Positions 23,119 through 35,669 of a stretch of 64,000 nucleotides of DNA are shown piece by piece. Every line of letters begins with the position of its first letter. Position 1 is the stretch's first letter. Source of the DNA: Glycine soja (Eukaryota > Streptophyta > Magnoliopsida > Fabales > Fabaceae); assembly GCF_004193775.1 (NCBI RefSeq), contig NC_041011.1, positions 10,257,656 to 10,321,655 on the forward strand, read 5' to 3'. The notes below the pieces were generated by a model. It saw only the letters and a program-made list of their open reading frames with translations. It made no database searches and was not told the origin of the DNA. The position numbers were made by a program, and so were the translations under genes.

Positions 23119-23399
23119 TGATACTGCAAAATAAAATATAATACAATAAATTTACAAAAAAAAATTAACATTATTTGTACATAAAATAAAAAAATTACGT
23201 ACATTTATAAAAACTTAATTAAATATATATATAAAATAAATTTAAATATATTCTACATATAAATTAAAATACATGCAAACACAACTTTAAATAAATAACG
23301 GAATATATATATTTGAATAACAAAATATAAATATATTATACAAATGAAAAAATTTAAATATATTCTACAAATAAATTAAAATACATACAAACACAAATT

Positions 23400-24230
23400 T
23401 AAATAAATAACACAATATATATTTTAATAATATAAATTAATATGCAAACAAAAATTTTAACAATATATATACCACATTATTACAAACTAACGTACCATAT
23501 ATTAGAATAATAACTTAAAATACCTAAAACAAATAAGAGAACACAAAAATATATTAAATAAGTATCTTTGAGGAAACCAAATATGGACGGGAGAACACTC
23601 AGCTCACAAGCTTTTTGTCACCACCAAAGCGTAACAACACCAAACACTAATTTAAATAAATAACACAATATATATTTTAATAACAACAGAAAAAATTTAA
23701 CAATATATATACCAAAAAATTAATACAAACTAACGTACCATATATTTGAATAATAACTTAGAATACCTAAAATAAATATAACATTCAAACTTTATAATAC
23801 CTAAAACTAAAACAAATAATTTAATTATGACCAACAAAAAAATAGAACACAAAAAATATTAACTATGTACCAAGTTTGAGAAAACCAAATATGGGCAAGA
23901 GAACACGCAACTCACAAGCTTTTTGCCACTACCAAAGAATAACATAACACACCAAATATAAATTTAAATAAATAACACAATATATATTTTAATAACAAAA
24001 GAAAAATTTAAACAATATATATATATATACCAAATTAATACAAACTAACATATCATATATATATATATGTAACACAAATAATAACATAAAATATCTAAAA
24101 CAAATAATATTAATACCTAAAACAAATATAGCATACAAACTTTTTAATACCTAAAACTAAAACAGATAATTTAATTATCAAGCAACAGGAAAAAAATAAA
24201 CACAACAAATATTAACTACTTACCTAAGTT
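23400..24230. repeat. about 300-bp tandem repeat, three copies, in the PMD leader intron
   Basis: Three diverged copies share the blocks AAATAAATAACACAATATAT, ACTAACGTACCATATAT, ACCTAAAACTAAAAC and CTCACAAGCTTTTTG. Copies start near 23400, 23645 and 23955. Each also carries a relic of the leader-exon/donor junction of the minus-strand gene. Confidence 0.75.
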
Positions 24231-24320
24231 TGAGTTTCGCCACCAACACAAATGTAACAAGCACCAGGAAATTCAAATTCATGCAGCTGCTCTCATTCAT
24301 TCGTGCATGATCGTTTTATA
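24225..24320 (-). promoter_or_regulatory. probable promoter and leader exon of the PMD gene
   Basis: On the minus strand a TATAAAAC box lies at 24320-24313 inside the right inverted repeat. It is followed by about 70-90 transcribed bases ending ACTTAG at 24225. A perfect donor, GTAAGT, begins at 24224. The intron would run to the acceptor at 23124. This is inferred from signals only. Confidence 0.5.
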
Positions 24321-24780
24321 GGGGAGAAGCTTATTCCACTACTCCCACTTGCGAAACCCTTTCAGAAAAGGTTTCTAAAAAGTCTGCGACCCTGCATGCA
24401 TGCGCGCCACATAAGCACTTGTCTCGCCAGCAGCAATGGCGAGATACGTTCTTCACATATATCACCAGCCATGTTAGCGAAACCCAGCTGAATCTCTGCG
24501 CCCTACCCTGCAACACCTGAACCTAGCTGGGAAGCCTCACCTGTTTCGCCAATGCTGCTGGCTAGACCCACCTCCACTTCCACGTCACGTGTTTTGCCAA
24601 TGTCAATGGCGAAACACCTCCACGTCAGCCCTATCTCGTCAATGCCAATGGCGACTCAGCTGTATCGCCAGCATCAATGACGACTTGCATGAAAAAAAGA
24701 CCCCCCCATCAATAATTTTAAAACAGACCCTATTTGATAAAAAATATTTGTAAAAGTGACCTTATTTGATCAATTTGTCA
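24290..24780 (-). repeat. MULE right terminal inverted repeat
   Basis: Reverse complement matches 18984-19480 in blocks. Like the left end it is rich in CGCCAnTGnCAATGGCG-like short inverted words. Confidence 0.7.
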
Positions 24781-25265
24781 CAGACACTTGTAGCTGAACT
24801 AAATAGATTGAGCCATTCACTCATGGGGAGATGTGTTGTAAATTGCTCAGCAGAAAACCACAACCGTTATTCACATGATGCTCCTCGGTTGATAATATTA
24901 TTCATGATGCAGACCTGATATGCTTGTAGATTACACGTGTGGTTAATAAACTCGACGATTTTTTTAGCAAATGAAGCATTGATTATAATGGATGATGTTT
25001 GCATTATGTGCTCCCACAACTTGATGCTTCTATGAAACCCACTAGCCCCAAACATTAGTTATTTTACATTGAAAGACGCTTCAATTTGACTAGTAAAAGT
25101 ATGTTCCAATGTAATTCTTAGACATACTTTTATAATAACTAAATAAAATAGCCAATATGAGATAAAATGATTTGAACTAGTTATCATTATCAAACGTTTG
25201 ATATTCCTTTAAAATTAAATCTAACTAGACATGAAAACTACAACGAAATTGTTTAAGCTGAACTA
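24781..25265. other. intergenic, no gene seen
   Basis: A 62-codon minus-strand frame at 25055-24867 has no recognisable motif. Otherwise AT-rich. Confidence 0.4.
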
Positions 25266-25680
25266 AATTATTATAAAATATACTGATTATATCAAACAAT
25301 AGCAACGGAGGAATGAAAACCAGAATCTATTTTTTTTATTAATTGATCATATAGCATTGCCATCAGTAAATAATAAATAAATATAAGCTTGGAATCAGAG
25401 TGCAAAATGTTTATAAACCCAATTCACAAGACTTTTGCAAACTACATGTTAGATGCCATAAGTTTGAGCTCTCACATAAAATATACTGATGAGATCAAAC
25501 AATAACAATGGAGGAATGAAAACCAAAATCTATTTTTTTATTAATTGATCTTATATCATTGCTATGAGTAAATAATAAATAAATATGATCTTGTGGAATC
25601 AGAGTGCAAAATGTAAGCCAATTCACAAGTCTTTTGCAAACTACATGTTAGGTGCCAAAAGTTTGAGCTCTCACATCGAA
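25266..25680. repeat. tandem duplication of about 210 bp
   Basis: The first copy (about 25266-25482) and second (about 25483-25680) share AAATATACTGAT, AATGAAAACCA, AATCAGAGTGCAAAATGT, CAATTCACAAG and GTTTGAGCTCTCACAT in the same order, with small differences. It lies about 160 bases beyond the NT-C2 stop codon, so it may be in or near that gene's 3' untranslated region. Confidence 0.8.
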
Positions 25681-25836
25681 AAGGAAATTACAAAGTCATT
25701 TACAGATACTCTTCCTTGGTAAGATGTAGCAAAACAAAGCCTTTTTGTTAATTTCACTTAAAATCAGAAAGCACTCTTAACGTAAGACTAGTTAGAATAA
25801 CCACATTTTTTCCTTTAATTTACAGTAGTACAATTA

Positions 25837-28734
25837 TTATGCGGAAACCTCAGTTACTGCAAGAGCAAGAGTCTCTGGCACAGTCATGGATGGTTCAGCC
25901 ACTACTGGAGGTGCAACACAAGACTGCAACACCTGAGTGTAGTGAAACTCAATTTGTAGCCTATGATGAAATGGTGTTTGAGTTGATGATATTAAACCTT
26001 TCTTGACATCTGCTTGCAATTCTCTAATAGGGATTGCTGCCAAGAAGCTTTTAATGTATTCTTTGCATGCTTCTTTCCCTCTGCACACAACCTCCTCTTC
26101 TTGGTCACTCTTCAAATGTTCTTCTGTGTCAACAACAGAATCAACCTCTTTGCCATTGATTGGTTGGATCTGTCTGTCATTCTGCTCTAATACTTCTGCA
26201 ACAGTTCGAAGATCACTGGCTGGTTTTTCGCCAGACCCTTGAGCAACATCTTGCATTTTGTATATTACCGTGTTGCTGTCGAATTTCAAGACATACGCCT
26301 GATTGCATCCTTCATAGAGCCTCTCCCCCAAAGTGTCGATGATGCAGTAAGCATCAGCTTCAACTTTGAGGATGAAGAAATGGTCATTCCAACTAATAAT
26401 ATAAATCTGGGGTTCATCATTGTTAGTGCACTGCCGTCCAGCATGACTAATCTCATCCCAGATGTTATCGAAAGACATGGCCCCATGCAGAAAATCGAAT
26501 CTCCCTTCATCCATTCCTTCTGGGTGGAAAAATCCAATGAAGGACTTGCCAGGAACCACAGAAAGGGGGCGTATTTTGGCTTGGATGACTGTTTCAAGAT
26601 CAAAATGTTTGTCAGGGAATCGCTCCCTATAGGTCTGATTTTCACACAAGTTCCTCCATTCTAACGAGCCTTCCCGAATAAGACTATCAAACTGGGACTT
26701 TATTGGCATGAGATCACGATTGTTTTGGAACCAATCAGCCATTACCGCAACAAGAGCGGTACACGCACTCTCACCCGCTGCACGTTCACTGCGCTGATCA
26801 ATTGAAGCAAAGAAGACCTGTGTCTGAAGTTTCATGTGACCATCACGGCTCATTACTTCTTTCTGCTCCCAACTCCCGACAGCAAAATTGTCATCCCCAA
26901 ATTCGGACACCGATGATCGATTTGCACCTGAATCATCCTCAGTCTTCTGCAAGACAGACATACAGTGTGAAACACTGGTACTGCTAAGCTAATTAACAAC
27001 AGTTTTCAAGTGCATCCCTAAAGGTTCAGAAGTTACTGTCACTAATTCCTCAATAAACATACAACTTACCACAAATGTCAGATCACTAGTCAACAAGTAC
27101 TAATCAGTAATCACAAAGACCAAAGTATCAATTTTCAGTACACCCAGATACCTATTGTTTTATAATTTCTTTCTTGTGCCATAAACATGTAGATAAATGA
27201 AATCAGCGAGAACAAGCAAGTAAATTCCTACCCCGAGTGAAAGGGATTCATCAGAGCTAAGCTGTCTGCGATCATAATCAATGTCATCACCGCCTTCTTC
27301 GCCATAAGCCTTCTTCAACAATGGCTCCCCCTTAGATTTAGGAGATCTGAAACTCAACTTCCTCTTCCTCCAAGGCAGTATACTACGCCTTGAGCTTTGC
27401 AACACATAAGGCTCAGTCACTGACACGGTCAAAGAATCCTCTTTATGCGAAACCCCAACATCTGATCTGTGATTGCTGTAGTAAAACCAGTCCTCACCCT
27501 CACCATTCACCCTCATGCTGGAGTAAAAAGCCCCCCCAGCATTGGCATACGCCAGTTTCCCATAACTAAACGACTTCCTCACACTCGAATCTTCCTTCAC
27601 CTCATCCGAATCGCCCTCTTCGAAATCGTCGAGGGAATCAGAGTCAAAGGGGTAATTGTATTCACCATCCTCACTCCTGGCTGAGAAATTGCCCTCACTC
27701 CCCTCCTCCTCAGGGCAGGTTTTCTTTGCCTTCCTAACAGAAACAAACTCGGTCAAAATCTTCACTTTTCGAAGACCGGCTTTGATCGTCGAAAGCTCGT
27801 CTTTCTCAACCAAGGTAGTATCTCCTGACTGAACCAAAGGCGAAGAAGCCGAAGCCACAGGCACTATGGATTTATTATGAACTAACTCTGTACTCTCTTG
27901 AACCGCTCTTAACTCCACCAAACTAATCGATATCTACACACAACAACCAAAACCAACCACTATAAATACACAAAAACAAATCCTCAATGTTAAATCAAAG
28001 AACAATTATCATAGTCTCAACTAAAACAACATACACTGAGTGAAGGAGAAGAAGACTCCGCAGAGCCACCAGAAATTGTGAGTGGAATGTTCAAATCAAA
28101 ATCCTTTTGATCAACCACAGATGCAAATTCAGCTAGATTCAAAGTCGCAGTTCCAACCACAGGAACCTTAGTCTTTGACCTTTGATTCAAACCCTGCAAC
28201 ACAGAACAGTCCCAGTTCAAAATCAAACTCAAACCAACAACAATTTTGAAAAAATAAAAATAAAAACTTTCCAATTAACCCACAAAATCAGTTTTTACTT
28301 TTAATTAAAAAAGAAAGTCAACAAAAAACCCCAAATGAAAAATATTCTAAAATTGCAACAGAGGAAAAGAGAAAGAGTGAGAGAGAGAGAGAGACGTTGA
28401 AGAGAGAGAAAGCGATTTCCCAGGGGTGAAAGGCATTGTCTTTGTACGCGTTGAGGGTGCAGAGTGCGTGAAACTCCTCGTCCCACAAAACGACGTCGTC
28501 GTTTTGTTCAGGGTGCGCTTCTCTGGTGAAGTTTCTCGCAACGGCGTTGCGTCTCAGCGAGCTTAGGGTAAGCTTGGGACCCTTCCACTTAATCTGGAGC
28601 ATGAAGCCTTTCTCTGCGGACGCACGCACCAGATCGCAGCCCTGGAGAGTGAGGGTTTTCACGACGAGCTTAACCTCGTACTTCTTCGAGACGAGAGGGG
28701 GCCACGGCCTCCACCGCATCATCTTCACCACCAT
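25837..28734 (-). CDS. EEIG1/EHBP1 N-terminal C2 (NT-C2) domain protein, four exons, complete
   Basis: The coding exons, in order of translation, are 28734-28396, 28193-28035, 27933-27232 and 26946-25837. All introns are phase 0 with GT/AG borders (donors GTCTCT, GTATGT, GTAGGA; acceptors TTGCAG, TGTAG, TTGCAG). The product is 769 residues. Residues 1-113, starting MVVKMMRWRPWPPLVSKKYE, and the next exon (KVPVVGTATLNLAEFASVVD) form the NT-C2 domain, a membrane-binding C2-like fold. An acidic serine-rich stretch follows at about 255-285 (SDSLDDFEEGDSDEV). The C-terminal half holds the conserved block from ACTALVAVMADWFQNNRDLM through FIGFFHPEGMDEGRFDFLHG to ISWNDHFFILKVEADAYCII. Length and layout match plant homologues of roughly 780 residues. 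An in-frame ATG 96 bases upstream (28830) is less likely, since the family starts at MVVKMMRW. The precise function is not established; the start and exon borders look reliable. Confidence 0.9.
28324..28395. repeat. GA/CT-rich microsatellite at the first intron donor
   Basis: An impure (GA)n run, about 40 bases at its purest near 28367-28395, begins right at the donor of intron 1 of the NT-C2 gene. On the transcript it reads CUCUCU. Confidence 0.7.
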
Positions 28735-28869
28735 CGAAACGGTGTCGTGTCGCGTCGTTGGTCGGCGTTTAAAGAGAAAGAAAGAAGAGAGAGAAAACGA
28801 AAATGAAATGAAAGTGGGATACAGATACAAGGGAAGGGAGGATTCGGGGGGGTGCTGTTATATTAACGC

Positions 28870-31800
28870 CATTTTGTCATTTTTGTGAGATACAAAAGAT
28901 AAATTTGCAATTAAAGGGACTTTTTTGGGCTTTTGTCAGGATATACGACATTTCGGGAATTTATCACTATGGAATAGTACTATTTTTTTTCATTTTATAA
29001 ATCATTCTTATTTTCAATTTTGTACAGTATTATAAAAAAAATATTCGGGTAAATTAAAATATTTTATAATTATAATTAGATTCGATAAAATTATCATTTT
29101 ATTTTATTAATATTTTATAAATTGTTGTTATTAAAATAAATAAAAAATTAAACATATAATACTTTCTTGGTTTTTAAAATGATAAATATCTAAACATGAT
29201 TACAAAAAAAATAAAAAAAAAATGTATGTGTAATTAATTTTATATACATTAGAAGAGAGAAAAATAATGAAAAATAGCACAATTTTTTTCCGAAGAATTT
29301 GAATAATTCATTCAGCATTTCAGCTACAACGCCTTCATAGACTAAAAAGTTACTAATTCTTTTTTGGCCTGCTGAAAGAAAAATTTAATCATTATAATTT
29401 ATTTAAAAGTAAAGAATGAGACAGTTAAGGTTTTTTGAGAGAAGATAAAAAAAATGAATTTCCTTAGACGTGTCATTTAATGTAAAAATATATTTTTTAA
29501 TTAATTAAAAATTATTTTTATATATTTTAATATAATAATTATTATAAAAGTTATGTAATTTTTATAATTAATTGTAGTGTCTGTGATTGAATCAGAATGT
29601 GTCTTTACACTATTAATATATGCATTATTTTTAAATTTTATCATAATTTAAAAAAAAATAAAAAATTCAAAAATTGATATTTACAGAAAAAATCACTATA
29701 AAAATTAATAGTAAGTCTTCTAAAAATGTGAAAAAATATTAAATTAAAAATTAACGTGAAAATTAAAAAAAGATTAGTAATTTGATTTTTTAAATGTTAA
29801 AAAATATATGAAAATACCTTAAAAGCAAAAGAAAAGGATAATAAAATATTATTTTGCTGTACTAATAAACACACTGATTTCCCTTAAATAGATAAACACA
29901 CTGTTTTATTAATATATTTAACTGTGGACAACAATCTTAACAAGATCCAAATTCCATTGAATCCTCCAACTTTGCTTATTGGCAAAGACAAAGTAAAAAG
30001 ATTAATTGCAACGGTTTGTCATTATTATCATCGCCATAATAAATTAGAATTTCACTCCACTGCTTTACGCGTAAACCATATCACTGATCACTCATTATTA
30101 CCCCGTTCCTTCCATCTAGATTCATTCATGTAAAGTCTAGCTAGAAAGTTCCATAAACAATATATTGTTATCCGGCAGATAAACAGATTTTAAAATTGAG
30201 CTACTGAATTGTATTCAAATTTATCAAACATTTGGTCATGTAAATTTACCAGTGTAACTTTATTTACAAGACATTTGTTTTTTCTTTTGCTGATTGAGTC
30301 ATGATTCAAAATCTTAATCTTCAAGGGTAAATAAATAGACTTATTGGCAATCTATCAGATCATTGAATACCCTATTGTTGTTGTGTTGAATAGATTACGC
30401 ATATATTGCAAAGAGCACAGCACGTGGTATTGATTTCCAATTACTTACAAGGAAAGTACGAAAGTAGTTAAATTAAATAGAAGTGACGATGTTAATTAGC
30501 TTAGCACATTAAAGAGAAATATAACCAAATTAAACTCTTGCTTGTTATATCACATTTTCTTTTTAATATAAAGTAACTTACATTTTCAATGGTGGGAAGA
30601 GGATGGCTATTCGTAAGGTATACTAATTTATAACTATTTTAGAGAACTTTGAATTTGTAAGTGGAGGAAGGTGTAATTTACTTTTTGAGTTTTTTTTCTA
30701 TATAAATTAATTTCCCGTTTATTATGCATTAGTGACAATAAGTCCTTTGACACCCAACCCCCAACCTTTAACTAAAATTTACAATGAATCCTAAATGCAC
30801 TTCATTTATATATTTATTAGTATATTAAATCATTTTTTATAATATTAAACATTTTGTCACATTTAAAATTCACCTCCATGTCACACATTCATAATAGAAG
30901 TTGTTATAACATCCCTATCGATATGTGGCCGAGCTTAGGTTTTGTATTTTTTTTTTCTTCAAATTTTAATTTAAACTTACATATATGTCCGAAAATCTTA
31001 TATGATCGGGTATTTGGCAACATAGCATTTTCTTTAAATATAATCAATACTAGCAAATATTAAATATTAAATCCTTAACAATTCATCAATGTGATATACA
31101 CGAGAAAAAGGAAAATGATACCAGCAAAATAGCCTCCTTTTTATGATAATACAACTCATCCATTTAATGGAATGGATATGGATAATAGTTAGATGGATAA
31201 AGAACAATGCTGATATCTCTCCTAACTCCTATCACGGAAAAGCATAGTTTGAGTTTTTCAAAAGTTAAAAAAAGAAAACAGATAATACTAAAAAACAAAC
31301 AGATACAATAGGGGTGGTGTGAGTGTAGTCAACAACCTCGTTATTACGGCGTTACTTGCTCCTCCTCCACCAGGGATACCCAACAAAACATGAGACATGA
31401 AAGTTGAAAACTCAACCTTAACCTCAAACTAACCCTTGCTAAGGTTAAGTTCCTAACATAGTACAGATAGATATACACGCAATTCGCAAATACATTATGC
31501 ACTCTTTCGCTCTCATTTCCAACCAAAAAAATTAACGGCTTACGCGGTTCCATTTCCAGCGGACGGAATTTCGTCGGGAAAGTTCCCATTCCGGTTTTTA
31601 AGCATTCCATTTCCTTCTTCGTGTCTTAATTTGTAAGAGAATTTGAATCAATTTACTAAAATATAACAAGTTATATTACAATATATATTTATTTTAAAGT
31701 CTACTGATTAAACTATATGTAATTGTAAACAAAAATATTAATTTTATATATAAATTTGAAATTAATACATTATTTCAATAATTAAATTGCCTCAATTTAA

Positions 31801-34800
31801 TCAGATCTCAATTAAGTTGGATTTGGAATTAAATAAATAGTTTTATCATTTTCTTATATCATCTTATTTGTGCAAAATATTTATGAGATCTCAATTATGT
31901 GCAAACTTTTTTATGTATATAAAGATTGAACGTGAAACTTTGTTTAAAGAATGTAAGTTGAGTGTCACTCAAATCAATCTAATGTTGATATCAAAAATTT
32001 AAGTCAGATATAAAGATCATTAGAATAAACATGTGTCAGATACAAGTATATTTTATTATGATTTTCTTTTTTAATTTGTGTCTTTTTTTTTTTACAAATC
32101 ACATTACACTCAGAAAGTTTAATAAAAAAAATTATTTGATATTTCTTTTGTTTTTTATTCTATGCTATGTTTTTAAAAATCATATAATAGAACCCTGTAT
32201 ATCCTTCTTATTAACAAAGATTTTTTTTTTATAAAGGAACAAAATAAAATTAAGAAAATATTAGGTATAATTCTACTAAACTTGTTCCATTACATCAAAA
32301 GAGTCTTACATGTCTTACGAGTTAAAATCAAAGATGATTTATAAGTATTTTTTTTCTCTTAATCCATCAAAATGACTTTTAAAGACAAATAACTTTGAGA
32401 TCTATATGAACCTCAAAGCGAACAATATATCAAATTCAGTTATCATAACTATGTAGCAAACCTAAGCACAAAACAAAACCTTAAAGGATTTAATTTGAGC
32501 ATAATTTGTCCTTAGTTTTTTAATATGACACTGTCATATTAACGAGTATTGTAAGGAGAAAAAAAAACTAGTCTAATAAAATGGGAGAGAAGTGGGGTAT
32601 TCATATTTACATATTAAAACAAACATCAAAGAAAGCTTAGAAGTTAAACTTTACTTAAATAAAGGAAATTGAACGAAATTAATCGTTTTTTTAATCTTTT
32701 TGTCGTTTTCCCAATGCTTTTCTTTTACAAAACAGATCCTTGCTTAGTTGTTTACTTTCATATCTCTAACTGGGATTAAATTTCTCTTCAAAAAATAAAA
32801 AATAAAAACTGGGATTAAATTTCCTCATTCATCATTCTTACGGTCCACTAGATTTTAATATTATAGCAAACCAACCCTAGCCATAAACTCCCAGCTATAT
32901 CAATTTAAACACATTATTATTAATCCAACGCACCATATAATAAGCCTTTCCATCCCACTTTGAGTGGTGGTGCATGAGCTGGTACCACCAATGCATGGTC
33001 ATTGCATAAATATCATATGTATAAATCCACCACGATACTACGAATCAACATTTATTATTATATGAATAATAAATGCAACCCATATTTGTTATTAGATTTT
33101 TTTTTTATTTCTCTCGTGTGGGATGTTAGAAAGTATACCACCCATTTGACTTCATGTGCACCACAGGTCCCATCAAGGCATGTATGTGGATGTTATTTTG
33201 CGTCAAAAGTTGGGTTGGGATCTTCTCTTCCTTGAATCTACATATTCATGAACCGTTGGATCAATTTTCCTTTGTGAAGACAACATCAATGGAAGAGTCT
33301 TGTCTTTGTGGGACTGGAATTGGCTTTACAGGTTGGCTTTAAGAGATGAAATCTTCTTTACAAGTTTTTATGAGCCGTTAGATTTTACAGCCTAGACGAA
33401 TCTCTTTATTGTAATTCTTTGATTCTTCTCCATGCCACTTTTAACTTAATTTCAAGTTTTCCTTTTAGCCAAATATTTTAGAGATCCGCTTGTACCAATC
33501 ATAAGATAAGAAGGTTTTTGTTAATATACACATCTTTATATTAATATTAATACATTAACAAATTATAATTAAAAATATTTTAAAATATATAATGATGTAA
33601 CTTGTTTACATATTCATACTAAAATAAAATATGTATTTTAGTAAATGTTTGTGAGATTTGTTAACTTAAGTATTCTTATTTTTAATTATGAGTACATTAG
33701 TAAACTATAATTAAAAAAAAAATAGTCTAACTGATAATACAATTATACTAAACAAATAAATGCGTGTAGTTAGCAAATCCCTTATAAAAATTAGACTTAT
33801 ACACCATAGTTTTGAATGAGTGGTTTAATTGAGGAGAAAATAAAAACAAATATTATTAAAAGTATATTTTATGGGAGAATCCAAAATTTACTCTTACGTG
33901 AAATAATGTCCTTCCATGCATGCATGAAATTAATTAGAAATTAAAATAATAAGCAAGTGAAATTTAAGTAATAATTCACACAAGTTTAATGCTTGTTGAT
34001 CTAAATTATATAAGCATATGCAATTACAGGTTGACTTTAAAATTGCCATGACCTTTTTACAACTGTTAAAAATTGGTATTATAGATCATAAAAAGTTTTG
34101 CGTAAAAAATACAAAGAAAATTATACTTATAAATATGATTTATAAATACTTTATTGATTAAAAAATCAAAATATATACTAATTTAATAATTTTAAAAAAT
34201 TTACTACATATTAATTAAAAAAATCCCACATTTCATAATTTAAAATGAAGGAGATTGTTATTGTGTAGATTAAATGACACAAAATTGTTTTAATATAATC
34301 ATTAGTCTCATGCTCTAGTCTTAAGTATATGCAGCTCTCTAGGTAAAATATTTGGTATTTATAACAGTCATATTCGGATAAAATAGAATTATATTTTATA
34401 TAAATACATATAATTTATATAGAAAAAATAAAGAAGAATAAAATAAGGATCGAGGCTAAATATTTTCACCAAACTTACAAGCATGCTAAACGACGCTTTT
34501 AAGTCATAATAAGTCTCCTTTTTAGGTTCATTTTGTTTAAATTGCAACCCTTTTCCACTATGCCCACCACCCGTTGACCATACTAAGATTGCAATATCTC
34601 AACTGCTCTGTGGACTTAGATGACAGATCTTTAATAATAAAGATAAACTTGTTATTTCAAACACTCATTTTGATGGGTTAGTAAAAGAGTGATTAAGCAA
34701 TTGAATTGCAAAAGTGTAACACACACCACACATCGATATTTCTAGGGGTAGCAGATGACTTAAGTGTCGCTGGTCGGTTTTTTATTTAAGTTACAAAATA

Positions 34801-35317
34801 TAGAGATTGAATTGGGTTTGTGACTTTGTGCTAAGGTTAAAAACATTTGAACTCGCAAGGTGAAACACAGGAGGGAAAAAATTAACTCCTCTTGACAACA
34901 AGCTTGTAGGTATTAAATTCATATGCTACTTATATAATAGTTATAACAACGGCTATATAATGCTTAATTATTTAACCAATCTAACATTTAATCATTGAAT
35001 TACAATGTGTTATCCATTTACTAAGTTATTCATTTACAACCCATCCCATCATATATATTATGTTTGTTGTCTATTATATAATATTAAGAATAATTTTAAA
35101 AGTCATATGATAATTATTTATTATTGAATGATAATTTAAAATTATTTTACATTATTTAAGCATGATTATTAAATACTAGATATTTGTTTATGATTTTATA
35201 TATTAAATAAAGTGATACGATCAAACTTGATTTTATTTCATGAATTCGATTAATTCAATTATTTAATTAACAAAAAAATATTTATAAAATGCTACACGCA
35301 CACGATTCATTGAATTA
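28870..35317. other. AT-rich intergenic region, no gene supported
   Basis: This includes the upstream region of the NT-C2 gene. Short open frames occur (for example 31610-31344 minus and 33002-33342 plus) but show no recognisable domain, splice context or codon bias. No terminal repeats or long repeats were recognised by eye. Confidence 0.45.
35315..35317. repeat. 3-bp target site duplication (left), TTA
   Basis: Same trinucleotide as 43192-43194, directly outside the CACTA ends. Confidence 0.7.
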
Positions 35318-35669
35318 CACTACAAGAAAAATAACATATGCATACGGACGAAAATAATCACTAGATGTTAAAAATACATAGATAAATATAATAAAGACTT
35401 TATCCTACGAACATTTTGGTCGTCAACTTTGAGGGGGCGTACAGTGACAAATTATAGCCTGTCAATAAAGGTTTTACCTATGGATTTACTTTCACTTACA
35501 ATTACATTTGATTATCACTATATATGATTCCTACAATTCATAATGTGCGTAGGTAAAAGTCATTAACTTATATCTACAACCTCTAACTATAGGTAAAAAC
35601 ATTAAATTGTACCTACAACCTCCACCCGTAGGTAAAAGTCATTAACTTATGTCTACCATTGAAAGACTA

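Larger units (their letters stand above)
18984..24780. mobile_element. Mutator-like element (MULE) with two convergent genes
   Basis: The ends are long, diverged terminal inverted repeats (18984-19480 and 24290-24780). Both begin GACAAATTGA and share the blocks AGGGGGTCT, GACGTGG and GTTTCGCC. Flanking nonamers ACAAACATT and ACAGACACT agree at 7 of 9 bases, a plausible decayed 9-bp target duplication as MULEs make. Inside are a plus-strand N-terminal-domain ORF (20230-20622) and a minus-strand plant-mobile-domain pseudogene (23118-20840). No catalytic MULE transposase was seen, so the copy is non-autonomous. Confidence 0.75.

Noticed and set aside
31344..31610. 88-codon minus-strand ORF as a gene
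   Set aside because: No known domain, splice context or neighbouring exon seen.
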